From NCBI RefSeq assembly GCF_002591915.1, contig NZ_NIHB01000001.1, positions 783,805-847,804 on the forward strand: a stretch of DNA of 64,000 nucleotides, written 5' to 3'. Position 1 is the first letter of the stretch; every line of letters begins with the position of its first letter. The translations under genes and the position numbers were made by a program. Source of the DNA: Marinicella litoralis. GTDB taxonomy: Bacteria; Pseudomonadota; Gammaproteobacteria; Xanthomonadales; Marinicellaceae. Of this stretch, positions 54,461 through 62,935 are shown piece after piece. The notes beneath the pieces are model-generated. The model was not told the DNA's origin. It saw nothing but the letters and a program-made list of their open reading frames with translations, and made no database searches.

Positions 54461-56005
54461 TTACCAAGCTTCAAGAAATGAAAGAATAACCCCTTTGGTG
54501 TTCAGTAAACCATGCTGTTTTGCATATTGAATGGCTGTGAAACCTTGGTGGTTCACTATTTTGGGATTGACACCTGACTTCAAAAACTCATGTGCGATGG
54601 TGGCGAGTTGACTGTCATCTGCGGCATAATTTTTGGCTTTATTGGCACCGCACAATATGTGTAAACAGGTATTGCCTTGTTTATTCACTTTATTGATATC
54701 TAAGCCATTTTGTATGATAAGTCTGGTGGTGTTTTTGGCTTTGGCTGTGTTGCTGTAATATTCGGCAGCAATTGCAATGTGGTGGTATAAATTCATGCCA
54801 TTCAAATCCAAAGTTTCAACACTGGCGCCGGCATCTAGCAGCATACTGACACAGGCTTCATTCCATTGAGAAGCGGCCAAGGAAATGTACGGGTAATCTC
54901 CAGGGCCAGTCCCATTTGGATTGGCATTGTTTTCTAACAACAAGCCAGCCACTGATCGAGAATTGCTGATGATTGCACTTGATAAGGGGGTACTGCCGTT
55001 ATTGGACTGGTGTTCAATATTGGCATTGTTCTGAATTAAATAGGATGCCACCGCTCGCAAGCCTCTGCCAGCTGCATGAATCAATGCTGTACATCCTTTG
55101 TGATCGACCAAATCAACGGGCACACCATTGACTTTGATTTTGTTGAGTTTGCCCAAGTTACCTTCAGATACTGCGATGAACCAACTATGATCATACGCTC
55201 CTACTGGTTGGTTAGGTGTTGATTTTTCATGGCTGGGTTCTTTGGCTGTTTCCTTGGTTTTGGATTGCTCATCTGGTTCCATACTGAACATCGGTAATTC
55301 CATTTGTTTATCCGCTTCAATTTTGGCAGCGAACATTTTGTGAATAAGTGGGTGTTTGTTTTCTGCCACAGAGTGCGCAGATTTCCCTGCATGGTTTTTT
55401 TGACAACAATCTATGTCATGTTCAAGCAGTGTTTTAATTAATTTTGTACTGGGATTTTTTGTTTGTACTGCAATCAATAAAGCATTGTCACCTTGGGCAT
55501 TTTGGTGGTGAATATCAAGATCAAACTTAAGTAAATAATCAACGATGTGTGTAGATTGGCTGATGATGGCGTCTAAAAAGGCATTCATTCCCATCTGGTC
55601 TTGATTGCTTAAACTGCTTGGTTCGGATAACAGGTATTTTACTTTTTTCTCATGGCCTAATAAGCAAGCCGTCATCAATGCAGTCCTGCCATTTTTATCA
55701 ACCACTGCTAAATCACCGGTGTGAGCAAAAATCAATTCAATGCCAGTGGTTAAATCTTTGTTGTACTGAGTGGCTGCAATCAATGGAGGGTTGTCACTTT
55801 TGATTGGAACGGTGTTATTTTGTAACAGATACCTGGCAATCTTCCAGCGGCCATTTCTCAGTGCTACATTTAATGGTAAAAATTCAGGGTGATTGACATC
55901 ATCGATATCGATGCCAGATTCAAGGTGTTTCTCCAGGTAGTCTAATTGCCCTTGACGACAGCATTGAAGGATTTTTTTTGCTGATTCTGATAGTGGTTGA
56001 TTCAC
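54461..56005 (-). CDS. Ankyrin-repeat protein
   Basis: 514 residues without signal peptide or membrane helix. About 11 ankyrin units can be counted in two blocks, roughly 15-225 and 285-514 (for example NGRTALMTACLLGHEKKVKYLL and KGCTALIHAAGRGLRAVASYLI). A Lys/Glu/Pro-rich linker at about 235-270 separates the blocks. It is presumably a cytoplasmic protein-binding scaffold. Being first in an operon with an ECF sigma factor, it may sense or hold a partner of that system, but no partner is identified. Confidence 0.85.
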   Translation of the reverse strand: MNQPLSESAKKILQCCRQGQLDYLEKHLESGIDIDDVNHPEFLPLNVALRNGRWKIARYLLQNNTVPIKSDNPPLIAATQYNKDLTTGIELIFAHTGDLAVVDKNGRTALMTACLLGHEKKVKYLLSEPSSLSNQDQMGMNAFLDAIISQSTHIVDYLLKFDLDIHHQNAQGDNALLIAVQTKNPSTKLIKTLLEHDIDCCQKNHAGKSAHSVAENKHPLIHKMFAAKIEADKQMELPMFSMEPDEQSKTKETAKEPSHEKSTPNQPVGAYDHSWFIAVSEGNLGKLNKIKVNGVPVDLVDHKGCTALIHAAGRGLRAVASYLIQNNANIEHQSNNGSTPLSSAIISNSRSVAGLLLENNANPNGTGPGDYPYISLAASQWNEACVSMLLDAGASVETLDLNGMNLYHHIAIAAEYYSNTAKAKNTTRLIIQNGLDINKVNKQGNTCLHILCGANKAKNYAADDSQLATIAHEFLKSGVNPKIVNHQGFTAIQYAKQHGLLNTKGVILSFLEAW

Positions 56006-56084
56006 TTGTTTAATCCGTTATAGACGTGTGTCAGGTGTGCGCATTATTTTGAGACCTTTTAAAGTTGTGTCAACTCAAAATCAT

Positions 56085-57374
56085 TTAAAATGTTAATTTA
56101 GCAGATAACCCAGTCGTTTTATTGCGTTTAATTTCTATCTTCCAATTATACAGGTCGCACAGGCGTTTGACGATAGCTAATCCTAGCCCCGATCCTTTGC
56201 TGTTGGATTTGCCGGCTCGATAATGGCGGTCAAACAATTTTGGAAGTTCAGATTCAGTGACGCCGACACCTTCGTCTTCAACAATGATGTGGTCTTTGTT
56301 GAGTATGATATGCACTGTTCCTTCAGTGGTGTATTTAATGGCATTGCCAATTAAATTACTCAATACCACAGACACCACAGATTCTGGTGCTTTGACTTGT
56401 AGCCATTCATTCTCGGTGATTTTGGTTTTGACTGGTTTGAGTTTTAATGTGGGTTCAAATCCAGCCACTATGTTACGAATGATTAATCCGGGTTGCGTGC
56501 GTTCATGTCCTTTGTGTTCTTTGCGTTCTTCTCTGGCTAGTAGCAGTAAGGTTTCGGTTAATTCTGAGGACTGTTTGGTGGCACGTTCAATTCGATTGAT
56601 GCGATCAAGTTCCTTGGGTGTGATGTTCGGATTAGATTTAATCAGTTCTACTGTGCTGCGTATAACCGTTAAAGGCGTTCTTAATTCATGGCTGACATCG
56701 GCATTGAATTCTTTGTCACGGATGACATAATCGGTTAATTTTTGGGCGTATGCATCCAGCGCGGTAGCAATCTTACCCACTTCATCCTCATGAAAATGTG
56801 GGGCCAATGGTTCAAGGTGGGTGTCAGCCGTCAAGTGTTCTAACATGGATGCCAACTTACTCAGCGGTTTCAATGCCTTTTTTGACACATAAATCGCCAA
56901 TAAATACGCCAATAATAAAAACACCAAGAACATGGCACCAAAAGCAATCAATAAAGACTGGTTGTTTTGCCCCATGTGGCTGATGTCATATTTGATATAC
57001 CCCCACACCGGTTGCTCTTCGATTTTATGGCTCTTATTAACTGCGACAATAAATTTTTTACTGTCTTCCGTTAATATATGGGTGCCTTCTGACAATTCAG
57101 AATAATGCAACGGTAAGTCTAAGTGAAAATTATCTGGGGTGGTGATGATGCCAACCACATTGGTTGAGATCGGCTCTTCTCGGATGACATTGGGGTTGGA
57201 GCTGACTCTGAGCATGTAACTGTCCAGGTCCTCTTGAATGGTCTGGGCAATTAAATCTGTTTGTAAACTCTGCCGAATGCTCAGTGAGCTGATCGCAAAT
57301 AGTGTCGTTAAGATGGTACTAAAAGCCAGAAATCCGATGATTATCCGGCTTTTAATGCTACTCCGAAAGTTCAT
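56085..57374 (-). CDS. Sensor histidine kinase
   Basis: 429 residues from ATG 57374; an earlier ATG at 57431 would overlap the response regulator by 74 bases, whereas 57374 gives a 17-base overlap and begins MNFRSSIKSRIIIGFLAF as a membrane helix. Two helices flank a periplasmic sensor of about 110 residues; a HAMP-like region follows. NADVSHELRTPLTVIRSTVEL carries the phospho-His, and NLIGNAIKYT, IIVEDEGVGV and GSGLGLAIVKRL are the N, G1 and G2 boxes. The stimulus is unknown. Paired with the OmpR-type regulator upstream. Confidence 0.92.
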   Translation of the reverse strand: MNFRSSIKSRIIIGFLAFSTILTTLFAISSLSIRQSLQTDLIAQTIQEDLDSYMLRVSSNPNVIREEPISTNVVGIITTPDNFHLDLPLHYSELSEGTHILTEDSKKFIVAVNKSHKIEEQPVWGYIKYDISHMGQNNQSLLIAFGAMFLVFLLLAYLLAIYVSKKALKPLSKLASMLEHLTADTHLEPLAPHFHEDEVGKIATALDAYAQKLTDYVIRDKEFNADVSHELRTPLTVIRSTVELIKSNPNITPKELDRINRIERATKQSSELTETLLLLAREERKEHKGHERTQPGLIIRNIVAGFEPTLKLKPVKTKITENEWLQVKAPESVVSVVLSNLIGNAIKYTTEGTVHIILNKDHIIVEDEGVGVTESELPKLFDRHYRAGKSNSKGSGLGLAIVKRLCDLYNWKIEIKRNKTTGLSAKLTF

Positions 57375-58044
57375 CCGGATCAGAGATGTGGTATCCAATG
57401 CCATGTCTGGTATGGATGAGGTTTTTTTCAAATGGTTTGTCTATGGTGGTTCTTAAACCGTGGATATGTACCCTCAATGAATCAGAATCAGGCATTTCTT
57501 CGCCCCAAACTTTGACTTCCAGTTCTTCTCGTGGAACCACATATGGACTGGCTTCCATCAAAATTTGTAATAGTTTTAATCCTGTAGGGTTCATTTTTAT
57601 TGGTTTGCTGGCACGTTTAACAGTTAAGCTGTTTAAATTGTACTCTAAATCTGCAACGGTCAGGATTCTGTTTAGGTTCTGCTTTTTGCGATTGCCTAAC
57701 ACCGTTACTCTGGCTTCTAATTCCTGCAAAGCAAAAGGTTTAACCATGTAATCATCAGCACCAAATTCAAAACCTTCCAGTTTTTGTTCCAAGGTGTCTC
57801 GGGCAGTTAACATGATGATTGGTGTGTTCTTTTTGGCATCTTTGCGTAATTTTTTACATAGGTCCAGACCATCCATACCAGGTAACATCAAATCGAGTAT
57901 GATGACATCAAAATCATTGGTAACTGCAAGGTGTAAACCAGTAATGCCATCACCGGCATAATCAACAATGTGGTCCCTGTCTTCAAAATAATCAACTATA
58001 TTAGCCGCAATATCCGTGTTGTCTTCTACTACAAGTATTTTCAT
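57358..58044 (-). CDS. OmpR/PhoB-family response regulator
   Basis: 228 residues from ATG 58044, where the protein starts MKILVVEDNTDIAANIV. The receiver domain has DFDVIILDLMLPGMDG (phospho-Asp about 51), MLTARDTLEQK and DDYMVKPFALQELEARV; the C-terminal winged helix has VWGEEMPDSDSLRVHIHGLRTTI and RHGIGYHI. The frame is open to 58101, but that runs into a terminator hairpin. It is the first gene of the pair with the kinase. A leader hairpin and a palindrome/direct repeat lie upstream. Confidence 0.93.
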   Translation of the reverse strand: MKILVVEDNTDIAANIVDYFEDRDHIVDYAGDGITGLHLAVTNDFDVIILDLMLPGMDGLDLCKKLRKDAKKNTPIIMLTARDTLEQKLEGFEFGADDYMVKPFALQELEARVTVLGNRKKQNLNRILTVADLEYNLNSLTVKRASKPIKMNPTGLKLLQILMEASPYVVPREELEVKVWGEEMPDSDSLRVHIHGLRTTIDKPFEKNLIHTRHGIGYHISDPDELSE

Positions 58045-58087
58045 AATTATATGATCTCTTTGGGTGTCGTTTTTTGTTGTGAGTGGC

Positions 58088-58123
58088 AAAAAAAATCCCA
58101 AGGGTTGTTAAAACGCCTTGGGA
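58088..58123 (-). terminator. Intrinsic terminator in the response-regulator leader
   Basis: On the minus strand TCCCAAGG-N12-CCTTGGGA (58123 to 58096), then eight T residues (58095-58088). It is a textbook intrinsic terminator shape, yet no minus-strand gene lies upstream of it; the next gene upstream on that side is the plus-strand exosortase. The regulator ATG is 44 bases downstream. It may be an attenuator, or end a short leader or antisense RNA. Confidence 0.65.
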
Positions 58124-58199
58124 AATATGATTAGATGCCCAGTAATAGTCAAAATCATTTGGAGAACTCTGACGTTGAATTCATTTTACTAACATTTCT

Positions 58200-58219
58200 G
58201 TTAAGAAATCGTTAACGAT
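58200..58219. promoter_or_regulatory. Candidate OmpR-type binding site in the divergent spacer
   Basis: GTTAA-N6-GTTAA repeats with an 11-bp period (58200-58215) overlap the perfect 12-bp palindrome ATCGTTAACGAT (58208-58219). Direct repeats of about 11 bp are the usual sites of OmpR/PhoB-type regulators, so autoregulation and control of the divergent exosortase gene are plausible. Confidence 0.4.
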
Positions 58220-58320
58220 AAATTAATTGATTGTAAATTAACGGCCCGATTTTACTATTCTTACTCAATCGTGAATTTGTTTTGATACAATCCAGTTTCT
58301 TTATCAATAGTCACAATCAT

Positions 58321-58863
58321 ATGCTGAGATTTTCAGTGCTTTTTATCACCCTTATTCTTGGGCTTTTTATTTTAGAAATATATGAACCGGTTCGCCAAGC
58401 GGTGATCCTGCCATTTACTTCGATGATTGCTACAGCATGTTCTTGGATGATCCAATTATTTGATTCTAATGTGATTGCTGAGGGAGACATTATACGCAAT
58501 GCCGTCACCTATCAAGGGATACAGATTGCACCAGGGTGTAATGGTGTTGAGGCAATGATTATATTATTTGCGGCATTGATGGCATTTCCTTCTTCTTTTG
58601 GCTACAAGTTGAAAGGTTTGTTTTGGGGATTTATAGCCATTCAAGCACTGAACTCAGTCAGAATTATTTCACTGTTTTATTTGTTACAGTGGGATAAAGT
58701 TTGGTTTGATTGGTTCCATCTATATTTGTGGCAGGCTTTAATCATTCTTGATGCTTTGGTGGTGTGGTTGATTTGGTTGCGGTATTTACCAAAAAATTCA
58801 GACAAGTCAAATATATCAGACAACAACAACGATCAGTTGGCTGCCAGCGAAAGCGCAGCATAA
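58321..58863 (+). CDS. Exosortase (XrtH-like)
   Basis: 180 residues from ATG 58321; a TTG at 58282 is excluded by a TACAAT box at 58286-58291. About six membrane helices. The catalytic triad pattern of exosortases is visible: Cys in APGCNGVEAMIILFAALMAF, Arg in ALNSVRIISLFYLL, and His in FDWFHLYLWQ. The short single-domain form, without the C-terminal EpsI domain, resembles exosortase H, which processes IPTLxxWG-CTERM tails. No such tail is visible in the window. The last 25 residues are polar and Asn/Asp/Ser-rich. Confidence 0.82.
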   Translation: MLRFSVLFITLILGLFILEIYEPVRQAVILPFTSMIATACSWMIQLFDSNVIAEGDIIRNAVTYQGIQIAPGCNGVEAMIILFAALMAFPSSFGYKLKGLFWGFIAIQALNSVRIISLFYLLQWDKVWFDWFHLYLWQALIILDALVVWLIWLRYLPKNSDKSNISDNNNDQLAASESAA

Positions 58864-58891
58864 GACCGTTACCTCATCAGACAAGTACACA

Positions 58892-59173
58892 CTAAGTTTG
58901 GGCTTTGGGCCTTGCTTCATGCATTAACTGTGTCAAACGCTTAACATCAGTTTGTAGCTTTGGGTTATCAGTGGATGATAAATTGAGTAATTGCGCCTCA
59001 ATCTCTATACACAGAGTAGAAATTGTGGTGAATCCATAGCTACCACTTGAACCTATCAATTGATGTATTAAGGTCGAGAGCACTTGAATATCTGATGACT
59101 CAAGTGCATTCTCAATTTTGTTTATTTTATCTGTAAAAGATGACAGATAATTTTGTTTCAAAGTATCAAACAA
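58892..59173 (-). CDS. Histidine phosphotransfer (Hpt) domain protein
   Basis: 93 residues, a single Hpt domain. LIHQLIGSSGSYGFTTIS matches the HxLKG-S-x-GF pattern with His at about 37 as the phospho-acceptor; Ile replaces the usual Lys two positions before Gly, so the pairing with a receiver may be altered. It has no kinase or receiver of its own and lies four bases after the OmpA-like gene on the same strand. It could relay phosphate to a distant regulator. Confidence 0.78.
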   Translation of the reverse strand: MFDTLKQNYLSSFTDKINKIENALESSDIQVLSTLIHQLIGSSGSYGFTTISTLCIEIEAQLLNLSSTDNPKLQTDVKRLTQLMHEARPKAQT

Positions 59174-59177
59174 TCTA

Positions 59178-61475
59178 TTAATCCAATATTTGTATGGTTA
59201 CAGTGGCTGTCGATTGTTGGGTGCCATCAGTGATGGTGTAGGTAAACGAGTCTAGACCACACCAATCTGCTGGAGGTACGTAAGTCACTGTACCATCTGC
59301 ATTGATATCAATGACTGTACCTAATGAACCTTCAGTATTGACAGACACCAAGGTAATCATGTCGCCATCTGGATCCGAATCATTGCTCAACAAATTAATG
59401 GTTGTTGAACGATTGATGGTAGTGAAGTAATGGTCATTAACTGCAATGGGTGCTTCATTCGGATCGTTCACCGTAACCGTGATGGTCGCAGAGGCGGTGG
59501 CTCCATCTGAATCTTGGATGGTATAGGTAAAATCAGTCACCCCAGTAAAGCCAGGTTCAAACACAAAGGTAATGGTCCCACCATCAACCGAACCGCTATA
59601 CAGTATTCCTGGTGTTTGATTTGTAATGTCTACCAATTCTAAGTCAGCGTCATCGCCATCTGGATCAGAATCATTGCTGAGAAAGTTGATAACTACAGGG
59701 ATACCAATTTGCGCCATGGCAGAATCGTTGTTGGCTATGGGCGCAACATTGTTCACAGTTATTGTGACAGTGGCGGTGTCTGAGCCACCTTCACCATCGG
59801 TGATGGTATAAGTGAATGTATCGGTACCGATAAAACCTTGGATGGGGGTGTAAGTGATGGCTGTGCCATTATTGACGACTGTCCCAAAAGAGGCTGGTGA
59901 GGTCGATTCAATTGACAATGTATCGTCTTCATCTTCATCGTTGTCGTTTGACAACACATCAATGACTGTTCCTGATGAATTGCGATCGATGGTTATACCA
60001 TCATCATTGGCGACAGGTTCTGCATTTAAGAAGATGACCTCACCCAAGGTAGTGTTGGTTTCAGTTTCTTGGTATTTATAGACATCAACAGTTCGTTTGT
60101 GTTGGGCAGGATTCCGCAGAGCTCGATTGATCCAGGCGGCAGGTGCATCAACTTTACGCTTAACCCATTTCATTGGCAAATCTTCATCAGCAATGTCCAC
60201 TTCGACATATTCATTTTCAATGGTTAAGAAAGTGATTTCAACCCGTCGGTTTTTGGCTTGGTCTGGGCCGTTGTTGTCATAAGCCGGTTGTGATTCACCC
60301 ATGCCATTGGTTTGAATGATGTCTGCATTGATGCCATGATCAGCGAAAAAGGCTTTGGCACTGTTGGCGCGTCTTTTAGACAAATCTAAATTATAGGCTT
60401 CTGAAGCAATGTCACAGGTATGTCCCACAATATTGATGCTGCTGGCCAATTCAGTTGTTTTGATTTGTTCTACCAATGATTTTAATTCAGCGGCTGCATC
60501 AGACCTGATTTCTGCTTTGTCTAAATCAAAGAAAGCCATAGAAGACAGATCCACTTGATTTTGAATCAATTGGCGATTTTCCAGTTTCAATTGTTTTAAT
60601 CGGTCTTCATCCAAAACCTGTACTTCTTCATCAACGGTGGTTGGTAAGTAAGATTGACCAAAATCATAGCGGTACATTAAATTGGCTCGGGTGTCTGACT
60701 TATCTGTTTCAAAGTCCCCTGATTTCTCAATTTGTTCTACAGAAAGTGCCAAGCTGTGCCCAGTATTTTTGAAATACTTTTCTAAGTTAATGCTACCAGT
60801 CAATTGGTCGGAACTGAAATCACCTTGTTCATAGTCTAAGCCACCGGTTAAGCGCACCATTTGATTTTCAAAAAACTTACCTATTCGACCGCCCAATCCC
60901 CAATCATAGGGATGTTCATAATTTCTGATGATGGTTTCAATGGTTTGAGACTGTCTGAAGTCACGATTATCTAGTTGGCCGAATATGTCTGAAGTCACAG
61001 AACTTGAAGCTTGGTTAACCAAACGAGAACCTGTGATGGCTGAGCTCAGATTGACATTCCAAAATTTGTCTCTTGCTTCTGAGCCAAAACCGACAGTGAA
61101 TTTTCTGTCATCAAAAGTGTTTTGATCAACTGCAGCAAAATACTTCCAAATTCGTACATTTTCCTCATTGTTGATTAAGTCGCCTTTTATGCTGGCACCA
61201 GACAACTTGTGGTAATCAAGTTTTAATCCACCTGCACCATCAGACAACCAAACCTCTCCCATCCAATTGCTGTTCCAATTGGTATTGAATGACTTAAGAA
61301 AATCACCAATCAGCTCACCCTCGTTGTCAATGCCAATGCCAAAACGAGTGTCATCACCTGCATAAGCAAAATTAATTTGATCTTCCGATCCAGAAACAGA
61401 TGTTTGTTCTTGTGCACCAGCAGTGAAAGCCACCAGCATAGATGCCAGTAACAAAGTGGTTTTGTGGTTTTTCAT
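59178..61475 (-). CDS. OmpA-family protein with C-terminal cadherin-like repeats
   Basis: 765 residues from ATG 61475 (MKNHKTTLLLASML signal peptide, cut near AGAQ). Residues about 20-290 are a beta-rich region of barrel type. An OmpA peptidoglycan-binding domain follows at about 310-425 (FFDLDKAEIRSDAAAELK, INIVGHTCDIASEAYN, RRANSAKAFF, MGESQPAYDNNGPDQAKNRRVEI). Three tandem cadherin-like/Big_9 repeats close the protein, each with an SNDSDPDGD-type calcium loop and TFTYTITDGEGGSD motif. Putting adhesion repeats after the OmpA domain is unusual. It is the last of a unit behind an ECF sigma gene. Confidence 0.82.
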   Translation of the reverse strand: MKNHKTTLLLASMLVAFTAGAQEQTSVSGSEDQINFAYAGDDTRFGIGIDNEGELIGDFLKSFNTNWNSNWMGEVWLSDGAGGLKLDYHKLSGASIKGDLINNEENVRIWKYFAAVDQNTFDDRKFTVGFGSEARDKFWNVNLSSAITGSRLVNQASSSVTSDIFGQLDNRDFRQSQTIETIIRNYEHPYDWGLGGRIGKFFENQMVRLTGGLDYEQGDFSSDQLTGSINLEKYFKNTGHSLALSVEQIEKSGDFETDKSDTRANLMYRYDFGQSYLPTTVDEEVQVLDEDRLKQLKLENRQLIQNQVDLSSMAFFDLDKAEIRSDAAAELKSLVEQIKTTELASSINIVGHTCDIASEAYNLDLSKRRANSAKAFFADHGINADIIQTNGMGESQPAYDNNGPDQAKNRRVEITFLTIENEYVEVDIADEDLPMKWVKRKVDAPAAWINRALRNPAQHKRTVDVYKYQETETNTTLGEVIFLNAEPVANDDGITIDRNSSGTVIDVLSNDNDEDEDDTLSIESTSPASFGTVVNNGTAITYTPIQGFIGTDTFTYTITDGEGGSDTATVTITVNNVAPIANNDSAMAQIGIPVVINFLSNDSDPDGDDADLELVDITNQTPGILYSGSVDGGTITFVFEPGFTGVTDFTYTIQDSDGATASATITVTVNDPNEAPIAVNDHYFTTINRSTTINLLSNDSDPDGDMITLVSVNTEGSLGTVIDINADGTVTYVPPADWCGLDSFTYTITDGTQQSTATVTIQILD

Positions 61476-61540
61476 GAAAGCCCCTGTTGAAAAAATGTAC
61501 ATAAAGCGCAATTTTAACAACACACCATTTTAAAGTCATG

Positions 61541-61571
61541 TTTAATTACATGAATTAACCTTTAATTACAT
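61541..61571. repeat. Direct repeats upstream of the OmpA-like gene
   Basis: TTTAATTACAT occurs at 61541-61551 and 61561-61571, 20 bp apart, about two helical turns. They lie 66-96 bp before the OmpA-like start codon. A TAAAAT-like -10 lies between them and the gene on the minus strand, so they could be a regulator site. Confidence 0.45.
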
Positions 61572-61601
61572 TAAATAAGGTGGCATTCAAAAAACAGGCA
61601 A

Positions 61602-62297
61602 TTATTGAATGGGTTTCAAAGACTTCAATAAGGTGGTTTCAATTTGTGCGGTGCTTTCATGGGGTCTGGCGATGATGGCTGCAGAACCTTGTTCCAAAGC
61701 AATGATTTTGCCTTTGAAACCATCCATTTGCATTTTAACGGCTTCATCTACAGGCGAATTGGGCATGTAAAGGACTGTGATGGGTTGATTTAAATCATTC
61801 ATCATAACCATCCGAGCACCTTGACCATTGAGTGTAGGACAAATTTTCATAAAATGTACTTTACCCAGGTCACCATTGAGGCTGGTATTGATACTGGCAA
61901 ATAAAGGCGCCAACTCACCGTGTGGAATTTCATTTTCTGACATGTATACAGCAGGCTCCATCAACAAAGCTTCATTGATGAACTTTTCTAAATCAGAGCT
62001 TTGACTGTTGTTGATTACAAACAGGCTTGCGCCAAACAATAAAATCACAGAAGCAGCCATGGCAAACAATCGATGCGATCGATTGGTTTGCTTATATTGT
62101 GCTTGGTGGAATTTAATATGCTCAATCTCCATAGCAGGTACAGGAATGTTCAAAGCAGCTTTGATTGTTTGCTCTTTTTCCATGGCTTCCTTATAAGCCT
62201 TTAAACATTTTTTGTCATTGGTTTTGGCGGTTAAAAACGCTGGGTTTTGCGAATACGGGTCGGCATTCAATATTTTTATAAATTCAAAATAATTCAT
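61602..62297 (-). CDS. DUF3379 protein, candidate anti-sigma factor
   Basis: 231 residues. An N-terminal cytoplasmic helical region (residues 1-75, NYFEFIKILNADPYSQ...CLKAYKEAMEKEQTIK) precedes one membrane helix (RLFAMAASVILLFGASLFVI), then a periplasmic domain with MKICPTLNGQGARMVMM and AIIARP. This layout and position match DUF3379 proteins, which follow ECF sigma genes and are thought to be anti-sigma factors. It overlaps the sigma gene by four bases. The OmpA-like gene is the next on the strand. Confidence 0.78.
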   Translation of the reverse strand: MNYFEFIKILNADPYSQNPAFLTAKTNDKKCLKAYKEAMEKEQTIKAALNIPVPAMEIEHIKFHQAQYKQTNRSHRLFAMAASVILLFGASLFVINNSQSSDLEKFINEALLMEPAVYMSENEIPHGELAPLFASINTSLNGDLGKVHFMKICPTLNGQGARMVMMNDLNQPITVLYMPNSPVDEAVKMQMDGFKGKIIALEQGSAAIIARPHESTAQIETTLLKSLKPIQ

Positions 62298-62809
62298 GAT
62301 CTACTTCCTATTTTACTTTCCCTGTTTAAATGTGTGGTTAATTGTTTTCTGGCTCTAAAGAGCTGGGTCATTACAGCGCTGGGGCTGATATCCAATTGAG
62401 TCGCTATTTCATCGCAGCTGAAACCGCCGATGACTTGCAGCATCAGTGGTTCTGCATATTTGGATTCTAAGTTCATCATGGCTTGTCGAGTGATGTTGAT
62501 GTCCATCAATTCATCAGGCGAATGTTGCTTTTGGTCTTCAATGTCAACAACCATGTCATCCAGGCTATTGATGATGGGTTTTTTCTTTTCAAATTGCCTG
62601 GCAAATTCACGCCTGAGGATGGTAAAAATCCAACTTTTTGCGGCTTTTTCATCTTTCAATGAATCGATGGCTTTCCAGGCACGAAGATAAGTCTCTTGCA
62701 CCAAATCTTTGGCCATGTGTTCATCCTTACCCAGCCAATAAGCAAATCGATACAAATCTTTATAATAGATTCCCAATAAGGCATCAAATTTTCTTTCTTT
62801 TATACTCAT
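62294..62809 (-). CDS. ECF-type RNA polymerase sigma factor
   Basis: 171 residues. Region 2 contains YRFAYWLGKDEHMAKDLVQETYLRAWKAI and SWIFTILRREFARQFEKKK; region 4 has LDISPSAVMTQLFRARKQL with a helix-turn-helix. Paired with a DUF3379 protein by a four-base overlap. It belongs to the ECF group seen beside DUF3379 in marine gammaproteobacteria. The OmpA-like gene behind the pair is a possible target, though no matching promoter motif was proved. Confidence 0.88.
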   Translation of the reverse strand: MSIKERKFDALLGIYYKDLYRFAYWLGKDEHMAKDLVQETYLRAWKAIDSLKDEKAAKSWIFTILRREFARQFEKKKPIINSLDDMVVDIEDQKQHSPDELMDINITRQAMMNLESKYAEPLMLQVIGGFSCDEIATQLDISPSAVMTQLFRARKQLTTHLNRESKIGSRS

Positions 62810-62935
62810 AAATCAATAGACCTAACAATTCAAAATTCATTACAAATTAACATGCCTAAAGTCATGTTTTTTCCATATATGACTTCAGATGACTTGATTT
62901 CATAGTAAGCTATTGGATTTTATCCAGAGAAAACC

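Noticed and set aside
56257-56730. 157-codon plus-strand open frame opposite the histidine kinase
   Set aside because: It mirrors the kinase HisKA and ATPase regions, has no ribosome-binding site and no motif; it is a shadow frame.
58125-58281. Small leader peptide before the response regulator
   Set aside because: Two very short minus-strand frames exist, but neither has a ribosome-binding site or a codon bias that suggests attenuation.
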